In this document: positions 10,491 to 23,927 of the stretch, piece by piece
Layout: every line of letters begins with the position of its first letter
How positions within the stretch are numbered: the stretch's first letter is position 1
From: Apostichopus japonicus
Taxonomy: Eukaryota > Echinodermata > Holothuroidea > Aspidochirotida > Stichopodidae
NCBI RefSeq assembly: GCF_037975245.1
Contig: NC_092569.1
Span: 14,983,501-15,047,500 of the forward strand
Direction of reading: 5' to 3'
Length of the DNA stretch: 64,000 nt
Made by a program: the position numbers and the translations under genes
The notes under the pieces: generated by a model
Told to the model about the DNA's origin: nothing
Seen by the model: the letters and a program-made list of their open reading frames with translations, nothing else
Databases searched by the model: none

Positions 10491-11231
10491 AGAATGGTAA
10501 TAGCATGCATAGGAAATTTTCCCAACCAGCTGAATTCTATTGGTGTGACTGAGTTTGATCACAAAGTGCCATCTCCAGTGGTAGCAGCATAAAGCAGCTT
10601 TCTGACTTTGGTCAGAAATTTTTTCCAAAACTTTTATGATGATCGCTTAAAATGAGATTGCAATTAACCAAATGAAGAAATCCTGCTTGATGTATTTCAC
10701 CGAAATGAATTGTAATCGAGTGAGTAGTTAAATGAATTTGACTCAATCATGGACATTTTGTTGGCCTGATACAAAATGCTTTTCAGAGTTGTACTAGAAC
10801 ACACTTAAAAGTAAATTTAATTTTTTCTTCTCGGATTTTGCTTTTTCACTAATTGATATGAAATTTGACTAAATAAACTAAGGTGTTATGACTTTGTTAT
10901 CAGATTTTACTACCGACTCGCATAGATACAGTTCTAAATTTGCAAACTCAGAGAGCTGCTTTATTAATTAAAAGACATGTGCATAGTTCTAAAGCAAATG
11001 CATAAAAAACTAGAGGCATACAACAAACCTGAGTGCTGTTATACTATTGGCTTTCAGTGAATACATGTGGCAATTACGGGAATGCGAAACAAAAAGAAAT
11101 TTTGTGCCATGATTGCGCAGTATTGGGGGTTTTTTTAGTGTTAAATATAGATTGCCATATAAGGTTGGGAAACCAGTACCAACAATACCTCATACAGAGG
11201 GACTATTTTGGCTGCCAGGGTTACTTTTAGC
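10491..11231. other. Spacer inside the inverted repeat, left of the MITE
   Basis: AT-rich sequence with no supported gene, RNA or repeat. Short open frames on both strands lack coding signs. The last 8 bases, CTTTTAGC at 11224-11231, are the target duplication of the MITE. Confidence 0.5.
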
Positions 11232-11599
11232 CAGTGGCGTAGGAAGGTACATTTGAGTGGGGGGGCTGAAGACTGATGGCCGGCCTGGGGGAGGGGTCTA
11301 AGGGGAGGGGGTGTCCCCTTCCCCTTTGGAATTTTTTGCATTTCCAGGTGGCCTTAGATGCAATTTGGTGCAATATAGCACACTTCAACACCCACTCCAT
11401 TTTGTAAACTTAATTTTGTATTTTTACCTGGCCTTAGATGCAATTTGGTGCTCCAAATGAGATTTTTTTTTCTCATTTGGAAATGAAAAAGGGGTTTTCT
11501 GACTCGCGAACCGGGGGGGGCGGAATGATAATTCCGCCCCTCCACATTTTTCACTGGGGGTCTGGCGCCCCCCCAGCCCCCCCGGTTCCTACGCCCTTG
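11232..11599. mobile_element. hAT-type MITE with 8-bp target-site duplication
   Basis: The element starts CAGTGGCGTAGGAA and ends TTCCTACGCCCTTG, imperfect terminal inverted repeats (12 of 14 paired). It is flanked on both sides by CTTTTAGC (11224-11231 and 11600-11607). An 8-bp duplication with CA...TG ends is typical of hAT-superfamily elements. The inside is G-rich near the left end and C-rich near the right end, so the whole element can fold back. At 368 bp and without a transposase frame it is non-autonomous. Confidence 0.88.
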
Positions 11600-11607
11600 C
11601 TTTTAGC

Positions 11608-12114
11608 TCAACAACTAACTGAAAGGCAATAACATCAGCAGACTTCTGTTGTTTTTTTTTTCTTTTCTTTTATATTAATATAAAATGAGTAAACTTAGAA
11701 AGAAAAGAGGTTATGACAATACAAGTTGAAAAATAAAATACAAAAATAAGTCACTGAAATGCTTGGTTCTCTTACTTCATTGAAATGCCTTGTCAATAGA
11801 TGATAGGATCGTTTACACGCAGTGTTTGTTTAACGATCCATTGCTTGCTAAAATTTGTGGGGAAAATGGGTAAATATAGGTAGATTTTAAGCATATCTTG
11901 TACGCACAATATGTCTGTCTTACACAATGTTTGTATATATGAACAATATTTGGTGTAGAAAAACAAATTATATATTTGGATAAACATTGATTGTAGATAT
12001 TGTTTGTATATATGCACTTGAGTGCATTTTTAATTATTTGTTTGTCTTGTTTACTGTTTAGTTTTACATTCCATCCTTAATATATATTGGAATTCAACAT
12101 CATTACTGTTATAC
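11608..12114. other. Spacer inside the inverted repeat, right of the MITE
   Basis: AT-rich, no supported gene. A fragment near 11710-11755 (ACAATACAAGTTGAAAAA, AATAAGTCACTGAAATG) resembles sequence at about 8675-8712, so it is part of an interspersed repeat family. Confidence 0.5.
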
Positions 12115-13140
12115 GATACACCTCTTAGCCTGGTTCCCTCATACCCAATACGATCCTCTCTTACCAATCATGGTCCCTTTTATCCAGTTGGATCCCCTAT
12201 GTGATCCTCTCTTACCCAGTATGATCCCCTGGCCCAGTTTAATCCCCTCTGACCCAGTGCAATGCTCTCTTACCAAGTATAGTCTTTTTTGCTCTGTATG
12301 ATCCCCTTGCCCAGTATAATCGCCTGTGACCCAGTGAAATGCTCTGTAACCAAGTATGGTCCTTGTTTTTGCACCCAGTATGATCCCTGGCCCAATATAA
12401 TCCCCTCTGACCCAGTGCAATGCTCTCCTACCAAGTATGGTCCTTTTTTTTAACCCAGTATGATCCCCTCTGACCCAGTGCAAAGCTTTCATACCAAGTA
12501 TGGTCCGTTTTTTTACCCAGTATGATCCCCTGGCCGAGTTTAATCCCTTCTATCCCAGTGCAATGCTTTCATAACAAGTATGGTCCTTTTTTCTTTACCC
12601 AGTATGAACCCCTGGCCCAGTATAATCCCCTCTGACCCAGTGCAATGCTCTCTTACCAAGTATGGTCCTTTGTTTTACCCAGCATGATCCTCGGCCCTTG
12701 CCCAGTTTAATCCCCTCTGACCAAGTGCAATGCTCTCTTACCAAGTATGGTCCTTTTTTTCTACCTAGTATGATCCCTTGCCCAGTATAATCCCCTCTAT
12801 CCCAGTGTAATGCTTTCATACCAAGTATGATCCGTTTTTTTACCCAGTATGGTCCCCTGGCCCAGTATAATCCCCTCTATCCCAGTGCAATGCTTTCATA
12901 CCAAGTATGGTCGGTTTTTTACCCAGTATGATCCCCTTGCCCAGTATAGTCCCTTAGACCCTGTGCATTGCTCTCTTACCAACTATGGTCCTTCTTATGC
13001 ATTATGTGATCCCCATTACCCAGTATGGTCCCCTCCTATCAAGTATGAGCCCTTCTTATATTGAGTAACTCCTCTCATACTAAGTATGATCCCCGCTTTC
13101 CCAGTTTGATCCCTCTTACCCATTACGATACCTACCACAC
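12115..13140 (-). repeat. Expanded right arm: degenerate TACCCAGTATGATCC minisatellite
   Basis: Units of about 18-22 bp (CTCTTACCAAGTATGGTCC, TACCCAGTATGATCCCC, GCCCAGTATAATCCCC, TGACCCAGTGCAATG) are arranged in a higher-order period of about 65-90 bp. Copies of CCCAGTGCAATG or variants occur near 12254, 12331, 12411, 12474, 12555, 12638, 12723 and 12810. The orientation is opposite to the arm at 10268-10490, and the segment 12890-13110 is its reverse-complement partner. Open frames full of HWVRGDYTG motifs on the - strand are translations of the repeat. Confidence 0.85.
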
Positions 13141-13224
13141 TTACAGGTAAATAGTCATGAGCTGATGAGGCTGGCTTTAAACTCTGCACATTGAACAGAA
13201 AGACTTCATTGACTCAGTGCGTTG

Positions 13225-13550
13225 CTCAGTATGGGCAACCATACAGTTATCCGGCATATATGGTTATGAATAGGTAACCAGCTACCATATAGACTAGTTG
13301 TGACATGTAACCAGCTATAAGGTTATGAAAGGTACCCAGTGACCACATGGTCATGACATTTCACCAGCTATCATAATGGTTATGAAAAATAATCAGTTAG
13401 GCCTACCACCTGATGATAAAAAGGTAACCAGCTAATATATAATTATGAACGGTGACAGGATGTAAGTTGGTTTAGAAAGGTAACCAGCAACCATATTAAT
13501 ATGAGAGGTACACTGCTACCATATAGCTTGAGAGGTAACCAGCTATGCTC
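13225..13550 (+). repeat. Degenerate ~28-bp tandem repeat (GGTAACCAGCTA)
   Basis: About a dozen imperfect units of the form AGGTAACCAGCTACCATAT followed by GGTTATGAA follow each other, with GGTAACC palindromes at roughly regular spacing. The degree of decay suggests an old array. No coding potential was seen. Confidence 0.75.
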
Positions 13551-13559
13551 TAAGCGCAA

Positions 13560-13835
13560 TTTCAGTGTTGATATGTCTCTAGACAACAAACCTAGTTATG
13601 ATACGCTCGGAATTTACACGGACATGTCTTCTCTATGGAACGCGAAAAGGGCAAACTTATTTCGTTGCTAAGTTTAACATAAGTTTAGACAACGATGTAA
13701 GTTTAGACAACGGAAGTTTAGACATCTATGTGAGTTTGAGCAACAGCGTGGTAAAACAGCAACAACAATTTTTGCTTAGACAACAACAAACTTAGCTTAG
13801 ACAACGAAATAAGTTTTCCCTTATCGCGTTCCATA
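13560..13835 (+). repeat. Degenerate AGTTTAGACAACG repeat
   Basis: AGTTTAGACAACG-like units recur at about 13680, 13700, 13717 and, more decayed, around 13735-13815 (CTTAGACAACAAC, CTTAGACAACGAA). This adjoins the previous minisatellite and is the last of the cluster that starts at 9.6 kb. Confidence 0.65.
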
Positions 13836-16800
13836 CTTCTCAACCTTCGATTCGTGTACCCCATAACAGCTGTAGGGGCTGGCTACTGTCGGCACGCATA
13901 TTCAGCTGTCACTATGTCTGTATTTCTCTGTCTGTCTGTCTGTTTATGTCTTTACTATTTACGTCTGTCTAAAGTTTCGAAAATCTTCCCTTCTACAGTC
14001 TGTATCATATTTGATGCAAACATCCTTTGACAACGACAACATTCGGAAATTGCGAATCAAAGGGCATTTAGTGATCATTTCTGTATTGTGTATTTGTATG
14101 TGGGGCTATAGAGGGTGTTAGATATTTTCAGGCCGATGTCTTACACTGAAGTTATTATAGTGAAATGCTTCGTTACCTGCCCTAATTAGGAGTTATAAAT
14201 AATTGTTGAATGGAGGCTCAAATGGGTTGTTGAAGAATTCGAGGTAACAATTTGTTTGTGACTTTTGTATATATATTTTTTATTGAGTATTGTCTATGCG
14301 GCCGCAAAATGGGGTGTTAGGGATCCTTAATGTGAACGTTATTCCAGGGTCCTCCGTTTCCACTTCGAACTGCCTGGCAACGGAACTGACCGTCCTTCAC
14401 ACTTGACAAACACAACCGCATGTGTTGTAGCATATGAAACGTATTTTACCAGGTTTACCATGATTAAAATAAAAATCGACATACACAACGACCTGTACAC
14501 CCTACACACATGCACGCAGACAGACCGATAGCTCAAGATAATATGCAAATCTTATAAGGCCCGTCATTGGAGACTGAAATTTACAAGCCTTAATTTTGTC
14601 CAATAAGCTTGACTTATATATCAATGAGAAGGGAATTTTGTCTTCAGATGTGATGTCAACCGAAAGTAGAAACTATTGACTTTTCTATTAAAGGCCGGGT
14701 AATTCTACTTTGGAAGGAAAGACCCCCCCCCCCCAAGAAAAAATGATGAACGGGTTATTATACACCGTATAATTGTGTAGATAGAAAGAGGCTTTAATTG
14801 GCAGTAATATTCCCCGTTTAAATGAAAATACAAGAAGCCAAACAATGTTTATCACAACTTAACGGTACACATAGTGTTTGATGAGATGTATACATTACAT
14901 CATTGCACGAAAGGAGAATTGAGTCTGGTGATGGGTACCGGCTGAGCTAGGACGAAAGAAAGAATAGCCTTCACAGTGTAGCGACGGTACAGGGCATTAT
15001 GAAGGATGCTTGCATGTGTTGGCGTGGTGCGCATCGAAGAGCGTTTAAGGAATTGTCATGAGAGGAGGAGGAGGAGGAGGAGGAGGAGGAGGAGGAGGAG
15101 GAGGAGGAGGAACGGAGGAGGAACACAGAAGGAAAAGGGGTAAGAGAAGGAGAGAAAATAATCTTCCCGTTTCGCTAAGTATTTCAGGTCTACTCTCAAG
15201 TGTGCTAAACGGTATAAGTCTCAGACTTTTACCGATTTGCCAAAGTAGTAAGTCGTCACCGTAATGTCCCTTCTACGCTTCCGTATCTTTCGTGAAGCCA
15301 CCCAACATTCGTTGGGGTTAATATACAAATGGATGGTCGTACAATCAGAGTTACGCATATGCTACAATAACTGACAAAAGATAATATTCCATCCAATATC
15401 TAGTAAATCACTGTGGCTGTTAATGATATCAATTAACCTTTATATATACTGGAAATGCCAAAGGTTGCACAGAAATTCTCTTGCAAAATTGCAAGCAGGC
15501 ATGCACCATTAAATGACTTAAAATGCACACGCAGATCACCTCTTTGTGTCCGGCATACTTTATTATCAGAACAATTAGGCATATACTTAAAGAGTAAACC
15601 CGTATTCAGAAGGAAAAGAGAACACTTCCAAGCACACAAGAAAGCAGTTCTTTTGCATATCCCCTCGCAAACAGTTCGAATGGATACTTGTCGAGCGCAG
15701 CTGTATCATGGTAATTGGGTGGTTGGTGCATAACGATATTCAGAGCTTTAGTCTACCAACAGACTACAAAATTAATGTGCCAAGTAAACTAACTTTCCAA
15801 CTCGGTAATGGGCCACATGTTGCAACTGCCTCCCACTCCACCACACTGAAATATTTTATTTACAAAATTTCAGACAACGCCAATTGTGGCACCAACAAAA
15901 CAAGACTTTGTTGGAACGTTATAGCCAGTCTTTTCGCGGAAGCCATATGACTGAAAAAAGACGAAGGGGAGGGGAAGGGGGTGGGGCAAGGGGGAGGGGG
16001 AAAGGGGGAGGGGGCATTGTCATTTACCCCCTCCCACGGCTTTCTTCCCTCTCTCACGCTCTCTTTATCACACAACAGAAACATTGTTGTACATGTACGT
16101 CAGATACTGCAACTCGAAAAACGAATAACAATAACAAAACTATACAGTATCGTAACCTTGGAAACTCTTTAAAACGCATGACAGTAGGCGGGAAAAAGAA
16201 GAAGATACAGTTAGGAAGTTCACGTTTTTCACCATTTTCGATCTATAGCACATCATTGCAGGATCTTATAGTTATTCAAGGTGAATAGACTTATGAACTC
16301 TTCCGTAACTTCCGTGAAGATAAACTGATACAACAACAAGTTTACATTTTAACTGGTTTATGACACCTTGCTGTTGGTATGCTGACGACAGCGTTGTAGC
16401 CCTGTCAAACTGTACTATTTATATATCCACGGGTGTTAGTTTTGTCGCCTCTGTCAAGTTCCGATCACGTTCTGATCCACAAAAGACATAACCTATATAT
16501 AACCGCGAGCTGTCTTTATTGCTGGACGACATAGAAACAACTGTGTACGACTAAATACTAATATATTTCGGGGCTTTTCTTTTGGCTTTGCTTTTTCTGG
16601 TTGTCATTTTCGCCTGCAGGGAAGGGGAGGGGGTGTGGAGGGATGGTTGGGCGGATCGGTTGCTTGGGTGGTTCGTTGGTTTTGATAAATTCTTCGCCGC
16701 ACAAGTGTTTGCTTACAAGGTTATCTTCGCCGTTCCTTATACTATTAAACATAATGAAATTGTTATCAAGAATCTAGATTATGTTTCATTTTCGAGTTGT

Positions 16801-17461
16801 TATTGTTTGAATTATAACGATGGTAGTATATAGGTGAAGGGACAAAAAATGTGGCAGTTGTTCATTATATTCTAAAAGGGGACATCAAAATATGCAGGTG
16901 TATGAAGTCAAAGACAGGGCCGGGGTAACTGCTCCCTCACGAGCGTTCTTTCACCCCCCCCCCCCTCCCATTTCTTTTCCCTCCTTTACACTTGTTTTTT
17001 TTTTTTGTGGCAATTTTGGCGCTCGTTCAATAGATCTAAAAAAAATACATCAGCAACGGGTAACGAAGGAAAATGAATATAAAAGAATCTATTAACACTC
17101 GTGAAAACGTTACGAAATTGATCGACTTAACAATTTAGACAATAAGGTGAGTTTTTATGTGAATAACAAAGGAACCAAACTGCATGTCTGGGCAAAATTA
17201 ATCAACATGTTCATTCCCACAGTGATGTAGTAACTATAAATACCTTCGCCGTGCATATACAATATAGAAGTCAAGTTTTGTAATCTCCTTTTAAGAGGGT
17301 CAGTATGTATGGTGCCCTTCAGACCAATTTTTTTTTTTTTAAAGTTTTTTGGCAATTTTCTTGAGGATGCTTTGGTTACCCCAAGCCCGTACCATATGTC
17401 AACTGTTAAAAAAAATCATATTTAGTTAATCTACTAACGACGGCTTTAGCAATTTCGTTTT

Positions 17462-17464
<3 letters not shown>
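13836..17464. other. Gene-poor region with simple repeats and G-rich tracts
   Basis: It holds a TCTG-rich tract near 13925-13945, a C9 tract near 14727, an (AGG)n microsatellite at about 15061-15111, a dense G-run cluster at 15966-16014, and a C-run at about 16954-16965. Open frames here of up to 134 codons (for example 15455-15733 and 15884-16288, + strand) have no splice or family support and partly translate simple sequence. No gene is called. Confidence 0.55.
15061..15111 (+). repeat. (AGG)n microsatellite
   Basis: About 17 uninterrupted AGG triplets follow an ATG, so one frame reads as poly-Gly. There is no evidence that it is coding. Confidence 0.95.

Positions 17465-17518
<54 letters not shown>
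17465..17518. repeat. (TA)27 microsatellite
   Basis: An uninterrupted TA run with no recognisable SINE attached on either side, unlike several other TA arrays in this window. Confidence 0.95.
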
Positions 17519-17521
<3 letters not shown>

Positions 17522-17977
17522 TATAGTGTAATAAGAGCCCAGCATATCGAGTTGAATATACAACACTGATATGCATGCATGCTGGGATTACAAGCAGGTG
17601 TGATACAGTTGGTTGCAGAGGGTAAATAGAGGGCAGTATGAGAATACTCAGATTCATCTCATGATAACATAAATAGCCTATCACCATTGTCATTGCTCAG
17701 CTCAATTCCGTGATATCGTGACAAGTCGTTTTTGAGAATATAGTAAATTCTTTCTACTTCGTTACAAATGATTTCATGCATGATTTCATTTTGATTTTTC
17801 ACGGCACTTCATTGATTTGGAAGATATTGCAAAACCTAAAAATAGCACAAAAACACATAGAAGGACATATAACGTATAAAGATTAAAATTGCAACTGTTT
17901 TGGCGGATCCTTTTGATAAATCTGTTATATATATATATATATTTTTTTTATAACAGTGCCATATCCTTCTAAATGTA

Positions 17978-22454
<4,477 letters not shown>

Positions 22455-22553
22455 ATACAATCAGCGTCCATAACATATAGTGGTTAGGGTGTCCGCATAT
22501 AAAGCGGGAGGTCCGGGTTCGAATCCCGGTGGAGGCTGGAAGTTTTTTCACCG

Positions 22554-22619
<66 letters not shown>
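22455..22619 (+). mobile_element. Composite tRNA-SINE copy A with (TA)n tail
   Basis: It starts within the upstream module (CATACAATCAGCGTCC) and has the A-box-like TAGTGGTTAGGGTGTCCGC and B-box GGTTCGAATCCCGG. It then runs through GGAGGCTGGAAGTTTTTTCA into a TA array at 22557-22619. The 3' body is shortened compared with copies B and D. The loop that replaces the anticodon differs from copy B, as expected for a retroposon. Confidence 0.85.
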
Positions 22620-22621
<2 letters not shown>

Positions 22622-22630
22622 GTGACAAAC

Positions 22631-22824
22631 GCCTACAGTGGAATTACGATCTTCCTTACCGGTTTCGAACCTCTGGACATACAATCAGCGTCCATAGCCT
22701 AGTGGTTAGGGTGTCCGCGTACAGAGCGGGAGGCCCGTGGTTCGAATCCCGGTGGAGGCTGAAAGTTTTTTCACTGTTCTTGATTTTCCAACTCATTACG
22801 ATTTTCATTTATATATATATATAC
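22631..22824 (+). mobile_element. Composite tRNA-SINE copy B, near full length
   Basis: An upstream module of about 60 bp (CCTACAGTGGAATTACGATC, then CCGGTTTCGAACC) precedes a 72-base tRNA-like unit. That unit has 6 of 7 acceptor pairs (GCGTCCA with TGGAGGC), a 5-bp anticodon-like stem TCCGC/GCGGG, and a T-arm with GTTCGAATCCC. The body GAAAGTTTTTTCACTGTTC then leads to a TA tail. The upstream module carries a B-box-like GGTTCGAAACC on the opposite strand. The same module precedes copy C at 36.25 kb, so it is part of the element. Confidence 0.88.
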
Positions 22825-23205
22825 TGTAACCTTTCATTGTATATTATTGTTTACCCAATTTCTGCAAATAATAACTGCGCAGTACCATTTTGCATTGAAT
22901 GGAAATTAGAGATAAATGAATATAATTTTGTTTTCACAGTGGCATGCGCAGGATTTCAAAGGTGGCGGGGGGGGGGGGTGGGGGTAGACAAATATGACAA
23001 TACAAAATCAGAATTTTAGAAGTGATATAGTAGCATATTTAGGCTACAAGTTAGGTCCATAATTCGATACACACCCCTGGATTCACGCTTGGAATGTTAA
23101 CATTGTTCACTCTGTAACCACGGATTGTTATCGTAAGATCGCGTTCAGAATAGGTATTTTATTCAGCTTTAGCAAAACTGAAAATAATATAATAAATGAA
23201 ATGGC
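22825..23205. other. Unique DNA with a possible MITE end
   Basis: A CAGTGGCATGCGCAGG start at about 22939 followed by a long G tract (22966-22978) resembles the ends of the two hAT MITEs in this window. No inverted partner was found, so it may be a solo end. The rest is AT-rich with no gene. Confidence 0.35.
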
Positions 23206-23462
23206 ATTTTACGTAAGTAAAATATATGGCCTTTTTTTACTGAAGTAAAATAAAATTCAGAGTAGAAGTGAATTCGACCTAAGTGGAATTGAATTCCATT
23301 AAAGTGGAATTCAATTTCACTTAAGTGGAGTGCCATATTCACTTAAGTAGAATTCAATTTTGCTTAAGTAGAATATGGCATACTTAAGTAAAATTCGGTT
23401 CTACTTAAGTGGAACTGAATTTCACTTGAGTAGAATGCATTTCGCTTAAGTAGACTTAGTGG
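23206..23462. repeat. Tandem palindromic ACTTAAGT/GAATTC repeat
   Basis: About 10-12 imperfect units of 20-28 bp contain CACTTAAGTGGAATTCAATT or its variants. Both ACTTAAGT and GAATTC are palindromes, so the array can pair with itself in either strand. No gene overlaps it. Confidence 0.8.
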
Positions 23463-23927
23463 ATAAATGTTAATATTGCAACCTTCACCTATCGCTTCTT
23501 CAACAATCTCTTACCTTCGGGTTTTTTAATTTATTAATTTGATTATGTAATACAATACGACACCGGGGTATACTAAATTACCCTGGACATGTAGGCTTTT
23601 GATTCGTATACATAGATATTTTTCATTATTCTCTTTCGAATGAAGTCAATGGAGCGTCGTTAATATTTTTAACTTTTTAACTTATATTATCAATTTTTTT
23701 AAGCAACAATGCGTCGTCTGAATTTAAAAAAAACGTGGCAACAGCCGATTTTTGTTGTTGTTCTTTTGCAACTCCCCCCCCCCCATTTGTGTTCTGTGTA
23801 TTATCAATATTATTTTCCTAGGGGTGTCTTAGTAGTACACGCGCACCATGTTTTTATTTTTTATTTATAATAGTCCCTATAATTTTGAACACGTACACAG
23901 AAAATTACTTTTAATTGTTCTTTTCTT
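23463..23927. other. Left flank of the G-rich array
   Basis: AT-rich DNA with a C10 tract near 23776. No gene, RNA or known element was seen. The transition into the array at about 23928 is abrupt. Confidence 0.5.

Noticed and set aside
12139-12819. Frames with HWVRGDYTG-type repeats on the - strand
   Set aside because: They are products of the degenerate minisatellite; no conserved protein features.
15884-16288. 134-codon + strand frame
   Set aside because: Much of it is Gly/Arg encoded by the G-run tract; the start codon is not ATG and there is no splice or family support.
22690-22765. A functional tRNA gene in the composite SINE
   Set aside because: The fold is good, but the acceptor stem has a mismatch, the anticodon position differs among copies, and the unit is embedded in a repeated element with a body and tail.
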